Below, one piece after another: positions 8,647-17,340 of a stretch of DNA of 39,491 nt. The notes beneath the pieces were generated by a model. That model searched no databases. It was not told the DNA's origin and saw only the letters and a list, made by a program, of their open reading frames with translations. Each line of letters starts with the position of its first letter. Within the stretch, counting starts at the first letter, position 1. The position numbers and the translations under genes were made by a program. The DNA is from an uncultured Flavobacteriales bacterium (GTDB lineage Bacteria; Bacteroidota; Bacteroidia; Flavobacteriales; Crocinitomicaceae). The stretch lies in the NCBI GenBank assembly GCA_946480815.1, contig CAMLLB010000038.1:1-39491 (forward strand). The letters are read 5' to 3'.

Positions 8647-9390
8647 TTATTTAAAATGCAAAGCTGTTAGGGAAGCTATCACATTCAGATCGGTAATAAT
8701 TACGGCTTCAAACACTTTATTCTCGTTGGATTTAATAACCGATGGAAAAGGATTTCCTTCATAAATACCTGTAAACACGTCAATGTGATTTTTCTTGATT
8801 GCTCCACCGGTATCGCCAGCAAAGAAATAACCATCGTGGATTGCCTGTTTGCCATTTGGCAAACTGACCAATTGACCTTTTGCTTCGGGAATAAAAATCA
8901 CTGTTCCATACGGAATGGTATTCGGATCTACTGCAATCGTCCGGAAGGGAACCAAACGGTAATTCTTTACACCATCTCCAAAACCTGCCGATTTGTTCCA
9001 AAGTGTCTTGCCCCAACTTTCCACTTTAAGTTTGCTTTTGCTGTACTTTTTACAAGCCCTGCAATCCACAAACATTTCTTCTCCGGTTCGTGCAAAATTG
9101 ATCACGTTTATATTCCCCAATGAATCACGAACATAAGCAGTTCCTTCCAAAGAGGCATTGCAAAAGTCACACGTATCCGCATACAAGCCCGAAGACTCTC
9201 CGTTTGCGTATACTATGGGAATGTTGCCTGAAGATTGAAACTCGTGGATATAATATTGAGTAGCCCAAAGTACCAGAGAAGTCGTCTTGCTTTCCGGTTC
9301 CGGCAAATTGAAGTCATCGGATGAAACCTGTGCGTGAATTGATGAACCCGCAAAGATCAAAAGTCCGATTAAAATGAATTTCAAATGCAT
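8647..9390 (-). CDS. Secreted 3D-domain protein
   Basis: The protein has 247 residues from the ATG at 9390, which places a good signal peptide first (MHLKFILIGLLIFAGSSIHA). A further upstream frame has no signal and is discounted. The C-terminal half has a 3D domain, named for three Asp: RTIAVDPNTIPYGTVIFIP, then FAGDTGGAIKKNHIDVFTG. This double-psi beta-barrel fold is found in MltA lytic transglycosylases and in bacterial 3D proteins that act on peptidoglycan. The middle has two cysteine pairs (CDFC and CRAC) that could bind metal or form disulfides. Enzymatic activity is inferred, not shown. It converges with the esterase gene. Confidence 0.8.
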   Translation of the reverse strand: MHLKFILIGLLIFAGSSIHAQVSSDDFNLPEPESKTTSLVLWATQYYIHEFQSSGNIPIVYANGESSGLYADTCDFCNASLEGTAYVRDSLGNINVINFARTGEEMFVDCRACKKYSKSKLKVESWGKTLWNKSAGFGDGVKNYRLVPFRTIAVDPNTIPYGTVIFIPEAKGQLVSLPNGKQAIHDGYFFAGDTGGAIKKNHIDVFTGIYEGNPFPSVIKSNENKVFEAVIITDLNVIASLTALHFK

Positions 9391-9507
9391 ATTCCCTTTT
9401 TTAATAAAAACCACATTTACCCAATTGGTTACTATTTTAAACGCAGTGGTGACTGATTCTTTTATGACTTTATTTTCATTACTAAGAAACAACGCTTGCG
9501 CTAAGCT

Positions 9508-10212
9508 CTATTTTGTTGTCTTCTTTTTGTCTTTAAAAACGTTGTCGCTTAAGCCCGTATTGACTTTGTAATCACTTAAAGTAATGGTGATCGTTCCCTT
9601 GGAACGCGGTTTCGTTTTCTTTTTCTTATCCGAAGATGTTTTATTGATGTCAGCGGCCACACTTTTAGGCATTTTAAACTTCTTCACATCAATTTCGAAT
9701 TTCAATTCACTGGGAAGTCCATAACTCAATTGCGATCCGTATTTGAAATCGGTTTTAACGGTCCCGTTGGTTTGAGTGGTTACCTGGGAACGAATAATGA
9801 CCGAATTCTTTTGATCGACCCAAATCTTTGCCAGGACAATTTCTCCTGAAGCGGAATTCGGAATGATGTTGATCAATCGTGTATCAATATCCCTGATCTT
9901 GAGTGAATCTCCAAAAACAGCCGTGTATTTGGATTTCTCGGACAGAAATGTATTTAGTTCGGTGAATCCCTGCTTGGGTAAAATGGTAATTCCTTTCGAT
10001 TCGATTTTGATCTTGTCTTTTTGCTTGAAGTAAATGGTGGCATTGGAAGGCATGATCCTGATCATCGGAATATCCGCATCGATGTGTGCATTCACAGTAT
10101 AATCTTTTACTGTAGCCATTTTTGAAACGATCTTGTCAATGATCTTTTCCGCATCTTGGCTGAATGCTCCGAAAGTCAGGAACAAGAGACCTGCTAATAG
10201 TGCTTTTTTCAT
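9508..10212 (-). CDS. LolA-like periplasmic protein in an ABC transporter operon
   Basis: The protein has 234 residues with a signal peptide (MKKALLAGLLFLTFGAFS). The body is beta-rich with alternating strands (YTVNAHIDADIPMIRI, ATIYFKQKDKIKIESK, AKIWVDQKNSVIIRSQV), fitting the half-barrel of LolA/LolB-type lipoprotein carriers and related outer-membrane lipoprotein-sorting proteins. The tail is rich in Lys and Ser/Thr. Its ATG overlaps the TAA of the permease gene by one base (TAATG), so it is translated with the transporter. A role in receiving lipid or lipoprotein from the exporter is inferred. The LolA assignment is moderate. Confidence 0.6.
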   Translation of the reverse strand: MKKALLAGLLFLTFGAFSQDAEKIIDKIVSKMATVKDYTVNAHIDADIPMIRIMPSNATIYFKQKDKIKIESKGITILPKQGFTELNTFLSEKSKYTAVFGDSLKIRDIDTRLINIIPNSASGEIVLAKIWVDQKNSVIIRSQVTTQTNGTVKTDFKYGSQLSYGLPSELKFEIDVKKFKMPKSVAADINKTSSDKKKKTKPRSKGTITITLSDYKVNTGLSDNVFKDKKKTTK

Positions 10213-11054
10213 TACGATGTGATGTCTTTTCTATTAAACTTAAATAAGGTAATTCCTACAAGCAACACAATATGTGTAAGCAGGATAACAATTGAATTGA
10301 GAATATCATCAAACGGAACAGGATCTTCAAAGAAGCTGCGCCAGGATGCCATGTGTGTTGTAAACAAATACGGTTTAATGGAATCAAAGACGGTCACGTC
10401 CAAACTTCCGATAATGGTAAAAATAATGATGATTGCCATGGTTGCCACAATAGGCCCGATCGAGTTTTCAGCAAAGGCCGATAAACAAATCGAAAGTGTT
10501 GCAACCGTGAGCAAAGACAAATAAGCAACGCAGAAAGCCAATCCGAAACGCCACAAAATATCTGCTTCAGGCAAAATAACCAGTCCATCACTGTTCAGCA
10601 CCATCAGATCACCCGTTCCGAAAACCAGGTGCGAAACCAATAGAGACAAGATCCCCAACCAAAGGGTAATTACCAGCGTGTAAATAGCACCGGCAATAAA
10701 TTTGGAAAGCACTATCTGTGTGCGTGAAATCGGTTTACTCGCCAGCATGCGGATTGTTCCCATGGCAGCTTCACCGGAAATCAAATCTCCTGTTACCAAT
10801 GCAATCAGCAACGGAATATGGACCACCAGCATTTGCAAAATGATAAATGCGATCAGGTTTCCATTTACCAATTTCCCGTTAAATGAAAGGGTTTGTTCGA
10901 AACTGGCCGTTACAAAAGAAACCATGGATTCGCCGTCTGCTTTCATCGCAAAAATGATCAGGCCGATCAACAGGGTTAAAGCTCCCAATCCCAGGTAACT
11001 TCGTGGCTTCGCCACGATTTTAATGAATTCGTTGTACGTGTTTTTGAAAAGCAT
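10212..11054 (-). CDS. ABC-2 type transporter permease
   Basis: The protein has 280 residues with about six hydrophobic helices: after a cytoplasmic start (NTYNEFIKIVAKPRSY), the segments LGALTLLIGLIIFAM, LIAFIILQMLVVHIPLLIAL, IYTLVITLWLGILSLLV, FCVAYLSLLTVATLSICLSA, GPIVATMAIIIIFTIIG and a last C-terminal one. The segment EAAMGTIRMLASKPISRTQI is the characteristic ABC-2 cytoplasmic loop. It is the membrane part of the exporter whose ATPase is the upstream gene. The TGA of the ATPase and this ATG overlap (TGATG). Confidence 0.9.
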   Translation of the reverse strand: MLFKNTYNEFIKIVAKPRSYLGLGALTLLIGLIIFAMKADGESMVSFVTASFEQTLSFNGKLVNGNLIAFIILQMLVVHIPLLIALVTGDLISGEAAMGTIRMLASKPISRTQIVLSKFIAGAIYTLVITLWLGILSLLVSHLVFGTGDLMVLNSDGLVILPEADILWRFGLAFCVAYLSLLTVATLSICLSAFAENSIGPIVATMAIIIIFTIIGSLDVTVFDSIKPYLFTTHMASWRSFFEDPVPFDDILNSIVILLTHIVLLVGITLFKFNRKDITS

Positions 11055-11968
11055 CAGGACTGAATGGTTTTAATGAAATAATCTTCCAGTTTACGTTTCG
11101 GTTCAATTGCATGGATTGTAAATCCTGCCAGGACCAATTCTTTCGTCAAATCAGGGACCTTGTTTTTTGAAATCAGCACTTCCAGTTCTTTGGATGACGT
11201 TTGCGTGATTTCTGTCGAATGGAACTTTGACCGGATCAATTCCATAGCTGACTCCACGGCATCGATTTCAATTCGCACCACCGTTTCCTCGCTGTTCAGT
11301 AACTCTTCCACCGAGCCTTCTACCAGCGATTTCCCCTGATTGATGATCACCATCCGATTGGCAATTAATTCAATTTCGGACAATTGATGCGATGATAATA
11401 AGATCGTTTTATTCTGTTCGTTCTTCAACCGAAGGATCAGGTTGCGAATTTCAATAATTCCCTGCGGGTCCAAACCGGTTGTCGGTTCATCCAGGATAAT
11501 CAGCTCCGGTTTATGCAACAAGGTTTGTGCAATTCCCAACCGCTGTTTCATTCCATGAGAGAAACCTTTCACTTTGTGTTTTGCACGATCGCCCAATCCC
11601 ACAAAATCGAGCATTTCAAGAATCTCTTTTTTCGAAACGGCTGCCCCCGAAATACGTGCAAAAATCTCCAGGTTCTTTTGTGCGGACAGGTATTTGTAGA
11701 AATCCGGTTTTTCGATAATACTTCCAATATTCGCAAGGATTTCCGAACGGTTTTTCTGCAAAGACTTGTCAAATAATTCGATTGTTCCATTGTCAGGACT
11801 GATGAGAGACAATAAACAGCGGATCGTTGTACTTTTCCCGGCTCCATTCGGTCCCAAGAAACCGAAAACATCCCCTTTATGTACGGTAAAAGAAACGTTT
11901 TTGACTGCTTCGAAAGAACCGAATTTTTTGGATAAATTCCGGACCTTGATAATGGTTTGTTGTTCCAT
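11054..11968 (-). CDS. ABC transporter ATP-binding protein
   Basis: The protein has 304 residues. Nucleotide-binding motifs are complete: Walker A GPNGAGKST (39-47), signature-like FSHGMKQRLG (136-145), Walker B LIILDEPTTGLD (156-167) and a switch histidine in LLSSHQLSE. The C-terminal 85 residues form the accessory region common in antibiotic- and lantibiotic-type exporters of the ABC-2 class. It powers export with the downstream permease and opens a three-gene overlapping operon that ends with the LolA-like protein. The substrate is unknown. Confidence 0.95.
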   Translation of the reverse strand: MEQQTIIKVRNLSKKFGSFEAVKNVSFTVHKGDVFGFLGPNGAGKSTTIRCLLSLISPDNGTIELFDKSLQKNRSEILANIGSIIEKPDFYKYLSAQKNLEIFARISGAAVSKKEILEMLDFVGLGDRAKHKVKGFSHGMKQRLGIAQTLLHKPELIILDEPTTGLDPQGIIEIRNLILRLKNEQNKTILLSSHQLSEIELIANRMVIINQGKSLVEGSVEELLNSEETVVRIEIDAVESAMELIRSKFHSTEITQTSSKELEVLISKNKVPDLTKELVLAGFTIHAIEPKRKLEDYFIKTIQS

Positions 11969-12175
11969 AACCTTAAAAACAGATTAGTCTGTCTTTCATT
12001 AGAAAAGACATTTAAAATTACGCATTATCCGAATTCGTCAGACCCAATTTTCTCCAAAAATCGGTGAACCGTATCCCGAAGGCGGTACAATGTATTTCGC
12101 CCTTTGTCTTTAAAAATCCCAGGCTGCTCTTTACGATTCCGGGGAAACCCTGCCCCGGCTTTTGAACTAAAAAAC

Positions 12176-12214
12176 AAAAAAGCCGGCTTGAGAAATTCAA
12201 GCCGGCTTTTTTTT
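12176..12214. terminator. Strong bidirectional terminator
   Basis: A long stem, AGCCGGCTTGA with TTCAAGCCGGCT, encloses a short loop and is flanked by an A run on the left and a T run on the right. It can stop transcription from either side. On the minus strand it ends the small secreted protein gene at 12241-12618. The 12018-12175 stretch downstream holds no gene I can support. Confidence 0.9.
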
Positions 12215-12240
12215 ATGCAGCATACCTTTAAAAAAGATAA

Positions 12241-12618
12241 TTACTTCGATATATAAATGGTTTCGCGTTTTAAACCACAAAGAAGATAGTATGTTCCAGC
12301 AGGCCACAATGCCGTTTCTATCAACTGAGTTCCACGGATAGTGCCCGAATACATTTCATTGCCTTGTGCATTGACCAATTGAAACGGTACAGCTTTTGGT
12401 GTCACCACTTCAAGAGTCAAGTAATTTGAGTTGAAATTATTGTGGATATTGATCGTCATGGATGAAGCCGAAGTTTCATTCACATCGGGAGCATTTTCCA
12501 ATAATGCTGTTTCATCGACTAGTTTACATACAGGAATCGGCTCATATTTCTGAGAGAAAGCAAACATGCTGTTGATTACAACTACCGCTAAACTGATTGA
12601 AAATATAAAACGTGCCAT
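12241..12618 (-). CDS. Small secreted protein, essentially a T9SS-like sorting domain
   Basis: The protein has 125 residues with a signal peptide (about 1-22, ending MFAFS). After a 30-residue linker, residues 52-125 follow the type A T9SS sorting-domain pattern: NNFNSNYLTLEVVTP, then FQLVNAQGNEMYSG, LWPAGTYYLL, and ending ETIYISK. Normally this domain directs a larger cargo through the Por/type IX pathway; here almost no cargo precedes it. It may be a decayed gene, a small surface peptide or a regulator. It has its own terminator and stands alone. Confidence 0.7.
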   Translation of the reverse strand: MARFIFSISLAVVVINSMFAFSQKYEPIPVCKLVDETALLENAPDVNETSASSMTINIHNNFNSNYLTLEVVTPKAVPFQLVNAQGNEMYSGTIRGTQLIETALWPAGTYYLLCGLKRETIYISK

Positions 12619-12895
12619 ACTCTTAATTTTTAATGAACCGTTTCAGCCTGGTAATGTGATATAGACAACAACTATACCAAGCAAAAAAAGTTACATTCCA
12701 AGTATGGCCTGTAAAAACTAAATCGTTTTCAAAACATCTGAAAACTATACAAAAAACACAGAAACTACCTGTATTTACTGGTTATCCGCATTTTAACATT
12801 TTTATACTTTTCCAAGGAATTTGGAGGTATTCCATTCAGAAGGGATCAAAAAAAACATTCAAAATGAAAATTGGTTTTTTCAATTTGAAAACAAA
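12619..12895. other. Intergenic region upstream of the small secreted protein gene
   Basis: About 280 bases, AT-rich, between the start of the small secreted protein gene and the 3' end of the NarL-type regulator, both on the minus strand. I see no terminator hairpin, repeat or further reading frame here. A promoter for the small gene should lie near 12640-12700, but I could not identify its boxes. Confidence 0.4.
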
Positions 12896-13516
12896 TTATT
12901 CCAAACCGTTCTTCATAGCCCATTTCAATAGGATGTTCTTTTCTTTTGGCAAACCCAATTTTTCAATAATATTCGAACGGTGTCCTTCAATGGTCTTTTC
13001 AGACAAGAAAAGCATCTCTGCAATTTGCTTGCTTGTTTTTTGCTGCGCGATCAATTCAATGATCTTTCGCTCAGAAAAAGTCAATTTATCCAATTCACTG
13101 GTTCCTGTTTCCCGGACGCTTACCAGGTCATTCAGCAAAGAATCACTCACATACTGATTCCCTTTCGCTACCTCGGCAAGGCAATTTTTCAATTCAACCT
13201 GAGCATGTTCTTTCAGAATATAACCATACACCCCATATTCTTTCGATTTGTTGTAAATGGTCATCTCATTGTGCATGGTCAACAAAATAACTTTGGTTCT
13301 GAGCTTTAACTCCTGTACTTTCTTGGCAACGTCCAAGCCATCCAAAGCAGGCATGTTGATATCCAAAATAGCAATATCCGGAGTCCGGAGCTGAATCATG
13401 TTTAAGGCTGAAACGCCATTCGCACACGTTGCGATAACCTGGTATCCGTAAGATTCCACGAAACTTTGGGTTCCCTGGAGTGTAAACGGATGATCGTCAG
13501 CAATTACGATTGTCAT
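12896..13516 (-). CDS. NarL/LuxR-family response regulator
   Basis: The protein has 206 residues. The receiver has the acidic pair Asp7/Asp8, phosphoacceptor Asp52 (LDINMPALDG), Thr80 and Lys102. Residues 145-190 are a LuxR-type helix-turn-helix (LTFSERKIIELIAQQKTSKQ, then EMLFLSEKTIEGHRSNIIEK). Its ATG overlaps the TGA of the upstream TPR histidine kinase by 4 nt, so the pair is a two-component system. It should bind DNA as a phosphorylated dimer. The target genes are unknown. Confidence 0.95.
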   Translation of the reverse strand: MTIVIADDHPFTLQGTQSFVESYGYQVIATCANGVSALNMIQLRTPDIAILDINMPALDGLDVAKKVQELKLRTKVILLTMHNEMTIYNKSKEYGVYGYILKEHAQVELKNCLAEVAKGNQYVSDSLLNDLVSVRETGTSELDKLTFSERKIIELIAQQKTSKQIAEMLFLSEKTIEGHRSNIIEKLGLPKEKNILLKWAMKNGLE

Positions 13517-15504
13517 GTTGTTTTCTTTAAGTCAATAGTGATTATAGTACCGTTTTTATCGGAGTGGATTTTTGCAAATCCGCCAATAGCTTTACTTCTT
13601 TCAATAATATTGTGCAAACCGAACGCATCTCTTTTGGAAAGTGTTTCACCGACATTGAATCCTTTTCCATTGTCTTTAATCTGGATCGTCAGATCTTCCT
13701 GGCTTTCGCGGATAATAATTTTTGCAGCCATGGCATCGGCATACTTGATAATATTGGAAAGTGCCTCCTGTATGATCCGGTAGACCTGCAATTCATCTGA
13801 AACAGACAAGGAACCACAATAAACAATATCGGAAGTAACCATTAGCTGATTGACTGATTGCGCGCGGTCCAGAAGCTGGTTGATACTTGCAGACAAGCCC
13901 ACTTTCTCGAACATTACCGGATGCAGATTCCTGCTGATACTGCGAATGTCTTTAATGATCAGATCGATCTTCTCTCCTGACACAGCTTTATCTTCCAGTG
14001 AATGCTTCAGATTCAGCAGTTCATGGCTCACACTGTCGTGCAGGTCGCTCGCGATGCGTCTTCGCTCCTCCTCTGTTTTATCCAGTAAGCGTTTTGTATA
14101 TTGCTTAGCACGTTTATTCTCCCGTTTGATCTTTTTCTGTTTCTGACGGGAAAAAACAATGAACACCACTAAAAGTAAGCCCATCAGAAGAGAAAACAAT
14201 AATGCAATGGCTGTCTTCCCATTGGAGATCGTTTCTTTTTGCCCTGCGATTTGCTCTTCTTTTCGTTTGGTTTCATGCAGCTTATCCAACTCCATGGTCT
14301 TGGCTATGATCCGCTGATCACTGATCATATTTTCTGCTTGTTTCAGCTTTTCAGAATAAAAGTAAGCGCGCTTATAGTTTTTCTTCAAAACGGCATTCTC
14401 CTTCAGCACTTCAGCAAAGGCAATTTGGTTTTGATGATCTTCCTGTTCCTCTACAGCTTGTAATGCTTTCTCAATCAATACAATATCCTTAATCCCTTCT
14501 CCGGATCCGATCTGGTATTCTGCAAGAGCAATCAGGTATTCAATATCCGCAGTGGGAGCGTTTAATTCCTCTACGAGCAACTTCATCCTATCCACAATTT
14601 CCTTTGCTTCCCTGATCCTGTTTTCCCGGAGCAGGCTCTGTATATAAAAACCGGACAAGGAAAGTTCCAGTGATTCATCAACCAGTTTGCTCTCTTTAAA
14701 CACTTGATACGTCGAATCGATCAGCTTATACTCATCCGGATGTTCCATTTCCTGGTAAAGAATGATCTTGTTATACAGTGATGTGAACATATTGACCGTA
14801 TCCTTTACTTCTTTAAAAGCCTTCATTGCCTTGTTGAAGTAAGCATCCGCCTCTTTGTAATTTTTAGTATACAGGTTTACCAATGCCAAATTATCGTAGA
14901 TTCCTCCTTTTCCGGTAAGATTGTCTGTTTTATCAAACCAATGGAGCGCCTTCAGATCATTTTGAAGCGCTTTTTCATGCTGACCCATTGCAAAATGGCA
15001 GAACGCCAAATCACCGTAACCGTGTGCTACTTCCACACAGGTGTTGTAGTCGAAGGGTTTATTTCTCACCAGACTGCGAAAGTATGGCAGTGCCTTCCGG
15101 TATTCATTCTGATTGATATGGTAATTTCCCTGGTACGAATCCACGAAAAGTGTCTGGTCCCAGGGAAGTTTGGCCCTAAAATATTTTTTGAACTTTCGGA
15201 CTTTATCCAGGGTGCTTTGCTGAAAATTGGAAAAATACATCTCCTGCTCTGTCAATTCTCCTAATGCAATCGCTACTTTGTCATAATGCCTTAGTTTCAA
15301 ATGCTTTTCATAATAGGCATTGAAAACGGAATAAAAATTCGGGTTGTGAAAATGGGATCTTTTCGAAAGCCAAATGCAGGTATCATCCAGGTGGGTCCTG
15401 GTACTTTGATGATAAATGATCTTACTTTCAGGTTTACTGCATGCACCTGAAAAAAGCAGTAACAGTGATGTAACACCCAACAGTTTTATTAATCGTTTAT
15501 TCAT
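13513..15504 (-). CDS. TPR sensor histidine kinase (HisKA_3), probable lipoprotein
   Basis: The ATG at 15504 gives 663 residues and starts with a signal and lipobox (FSGAC). A 15-codon extension to 15549 is possible but has no purpose. The N-terminal 400 residues carry TPR-like helices (GNYHINQNEYRKALPYF and HEKALQNDLKALHWF), followed by a coiled coil and one transmembrane helix. The kinase has HisKA_3 His489 in IASDLHDSVSHEL, the N-box QEALSNIIKYADA, G1 DNGKGF and G2 FGLHNI. A lipidated N-terminus on a kinase with an internal membrane helix is unusual, so the cysteine may simply be part of a first membrane helix. It is partnered with the overlapping NarL-type regulator. Confidence 0.92.
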   Translation of the reverse strand: MNKRLIKLLGVTSLLLLFSGACSKPESKIIYHQSTRTHLDDTCIWLSKRSHFHNPNFYSVFNAYYEKHLKLRHYDKVAIALGELTEQEMYFSNFQQSTLDKVRKFKKYFRAKLPWDQTLFVDSYQGNYHINQNEYRKALPYFRSLVRNKPFDYNTCVEVAHGYGDLAFCHFAMGQHEKALQNDLKALHWFDKTDNLTGKGGIYDNLALVNLYTKNYKEADAYFNKAMKAFKEVKDTVNMFTSLYNKIILYQEMEHPDEYKLIDSTYQVFKESKLVDESLELSLSGFYIQSLLRENRIREAKEIVDRMKLLVEELNAPTADIEYLIALAEYQIGSGEGIKDIVLIEKALQAVEEQEDHQNQIAFAEVLKENAVLKKNYKRAYFYSEKLKQAENMISDQRIIAKTMELDKLHETKRKEEQIAGQKETISNGKTAIALLFSLLMGLLLVVFIVFSRQKQKKIKRENKRAKQYTKRLLDKTEEERRRIASDLHDSVSHELLNLKHSLEDKAVSGEKIDLIIKDIRSISRNLHPVMFEKVGLSASINQLLDRAQSVNQLMVTSDIVYCGSLSVSDELQVYRIIQEALSNIIKYADAMAAKIIIRESQEDLTIQIKDNGKGFNVGETLSKRDAFGLHNIIERSKAIGGFAKIHSDKNGTIITIDLKKTT

Positions 15505-15712
15505 CAACAGCGAATTTCGCTCTAAAAATACCTGTTTGAAACGGATCACACGACCTTTGACCTAAAATTGAGGGTTTCCCCTTAGTTGATAAAACAAGTA
15601 AATCACTGACATTTGTTGCGTACTAAAATTGGGAAACAATACGTACGTATTTCCTCATTCGACCAAAACAAACCAATAATTATCCCTATAACTACTACTT
15701 GTAGCGTAAGAG

Positions 15713-15756
15713 AAAAATCCTCCGCCGGTGAAAACCAACGGAGGATTTTTTGTTTT
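15713..15756. terminator. Bidirectional terminator
   Basis: AAAATCCTCCG pairs with CGGAGGATTTT around a 14-base loop, with an A run on the left and a T run on the right. Confidence 0.85.
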
Positions 15757-15845
15757 ACTACATCCTCATTATAACATGATTTTCCTGACGATGTAACTTT
15801 ACGCAAGTGTAAGTGGTTCCATACTTATTTCAATGAATAGTCCTT

Positions 15846-15880
15846 AAAAAAGCAGAGGTCGCTACTACCTCTGCTTTTTC
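15846..15880. terminator. Bidirectional terminator after the duplicated-repeat protein gene
   Basis: AGCAGAGGT pairs with ACCTCTGCT around the loop CGCTACT, flanked by A and T runs. It lies about 70 nt past the minus-strand stop at 15949. Confidence 0.9.
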
Positions 15881-15948
15881 ATGTGAAAGCTAACATTAGG
15901 TTTTGTTGTTGTAGTTTTTGTCTCAGTGTATAGCGGTGGTAATATTTT

Positions 15949-16368
15949 TTACATCGCTGCTTTTTCGTTATTAATTTCTTGTTGTAGTGTATTAATTGCA
16001 CTTTTCAACTGATGAATAAAACTTCTGCTCGGGAACTGATCGAAAACCGATTCCGGAAAGTCTGAAGGAATATCCATTCCATTTGCGTAGTGCAGGTACA
16101 ATACATAATAGTTCTTCAAATACTCATTTTGAATAGCCAAATACGTATTCACCGTGTTCATTTTATTCGCTATTGCAGTCATCAGCAGCTGTTTATAAGA
16201 CCCATCAGGAAACTTATTCAGATACTTCTGAGGAAAATCAAAGGACAACATTTCTCCACGGGAAAAATGCCAATACAATTCAAAATAAGACTCCAACTCT
16301 CTGATCTCACCAAGAACCATTTTAGCATCCGGAAGTGGTGAAAGCCCTATATCTGCACGTATTTCCAT
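15949..16368 (-). CDS. Uncharacterised protein with an internal duplication
   Basis: The protein has 139 residues, with no signal peptide, membrane segment or known motif. Two copies of a roughly 38-residue unit are visible: residues 31-69 (YWHFSRGEMLSFDFP then KYLNKFPDGSYKQLLMTAI) and 88-126 (YLHYANGMDIPSDFP then VFDQFPSRSFIHQLKSAI). Shared positions are Y, H, G, S/DFP, FP, S and the helix L-AI. Each unit looks like two short helices around a turn. It is soluble and predicted cytoplasmic; the function is unknown. It is a separate transcription unit with its own terminator. Confidence 0.75.
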   Translation of the reverse strand: MEIRADIGLSPLPDAKMVLGEIRELESYFELYWHFSRGEMLSFDFPQKYLNKFPDGSYKQLLMTAIANKMNTVNTYLAIQNEYLKNYYVLYLHYANGMDIPSDFPESVFDQFPSRSFIHQLKSAINTLQQEINNEKAAM

Positions 16369-16518
16369 TTTTCTTCACTTAGCCTGCAACCCTTATTAGA
16401 ATTGCATTGTTGACTAGAACAAGTATAGCTCACTTCCGGATACGAAAGCTGCAGAATGTCATGAAATACGGAATCGATGTCATGAAAAGACGAAAATAAA
16501 GCATGGGATTTCGGGGAA

Positions 16519-16592
16519 CAATTATCAATGATTAATTATCAAGCAGCATAGAGCGCTTACTTGATAATTAAACCATTTATCATTGATAATTG
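16519..16592. repeat. Imperfect long inverted repeat
   Basis: The left arm, CAATTATCAATGATTAATTA then TCAAG, is mirrored by the right arm CTTGATAATTAAACC then ATTTATCATTGATAATTG. The A/T-rich arms of about 25-30 bases surround a 16-base centre. It sits directly after the stop codon of the LytTR regulator gene, so it may act as that gene's 3' end or be a small mobile-element scar. The T run expected of an intrinsic terminator is absent. Confidence 0.6.
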
Positions 16593-16593
16593 T

Positions 16594-17340
16594 TTACTTA
16601 ATAATCTTGAATTGGTTCAGAACTTCTTTATAGTGATCACTAATGGGAACATGCGTTTTGTTGCTCATCACCAATAAACCGTCGGATGGTTGAATTTCCT
16701 CAATTTCGTGTGCGTTTACAATGTGATTGCGGTGCACCCGATAAAATTTAGCCGGATCCAGCAGGTTAATCACTTTCGTAAGTGAGATCTGGATTACGAA
16801 CTTTTCAGTTCCTGTAAAAATGGAGCAATAGCGCTCCTCCACTTCAATATGGATGATATCGGAAACCGCTACTTTTTTGAGCGCGTCTTTTTTCTTGATG
16901 AACAAAAAATCGGAACTGATGACCGTATCTTCCTCATCGCTTTGAAAGATATCCGGTTGTCCGTAGAATTTCTCTATCGCCATTTCCAGGGCATAAAGCA
17001 CTTCTAAGGGATTAAACGGCTTTAACAAAAAACTATAGGGCTTTGTCAGTTTTGCCCGCTCAAAAATGCTTCTGTCTGTAGAACTGGTTAAGAAAACAAA
17101 AGGCCGGGAAGACTCCGGAACATTGTTCAATGTTTCTGCAAAAGTGATTCCCTCAGGAATTCCATTCAGGAAAATGTCGATCACTACAATGTCTACTTTG
17201 TTTGCGTAAAACAGTTGCAATGCTTCCTGGTGTGATCGTGCCACACCCACAACGTCGAATTGACTTTCCGTCAATGTGTCAATCAATTTATCACTTTCTG
17301 CTACCGTATCTTCAACAATCAGGACCTTAATTTTTTCCAT
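16594..17340 (-). CDS. LytTR-family response regulator
   Basis: I prefer the ATG at 17340 (MEKIKVLIVED); an ATG at 17346 is also in frame. The receiver domain has the acidic pair in LIVEDTVAE, phosphoacceptor Asp in VVIDIFLNG (Asp57 from the longer start), Thr in FLTSSTD and Lys109 in FLLKPFNP. Residues about 146-248 are a LytTR DNA-binding domain (FLFIKKKDALKKVAVSDIIH, YCSIFTGTEKF, FYRVHRNHIVN). Its start lies inside the end of the TPR kinase gene by 14-20 nt, showing translational coupling. It should bind promoter direct repeats; the targets are unknown. Confidence 0.93.
   Translation of the reverse strand: MEKIKVLIVEDTVAESDKLIDTLTESQFDVVGVARSHQEALQLFYANKVDIVVIDIFLNGIPEGITFAETLNNVPESSRPFVFLTSSTDRSIFERAKLTKPYSFLLKPFNPLEVLYALEMAIEKFYGQPDIFQSDEEDTVISSDFLFIKKKDALKKVAVSDIIHIEVEERYCSIFTGTEKFVIQISLTKVINLLDPAKFYRVHRNHIVNAHEIEEIQPSDGLLVMSNKTHVPISDHYKEVLNQFKIIK

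Larger units (their letters stand above)
15505..15948. other. Intergenic region with two bidirectional terminators
   Basis: This 440-base stretch separates a 139-residue unknown gene from the kinase gene, all on the minus strand. It holds two terminator hairpins (listed separately) about 90 nt apart. A 67-codon minus frame runs straight through the left-hand terminator and is not credible as a gene. A short transcript could lie between the hairpins, but no promoter was identified. Confidence 0.6.

Noticed and set aside
12018..12200. 60-codon minus-strand frame
   Set aside because: It starts inside the strong terminator at 12176-12214 and has no recognisable sequence.
15603..15806. 67-codon minus-strand frame
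   Set aside because: It runs across the terminator hairpin at 15713-15756; the hydrophobic part is probably chance.
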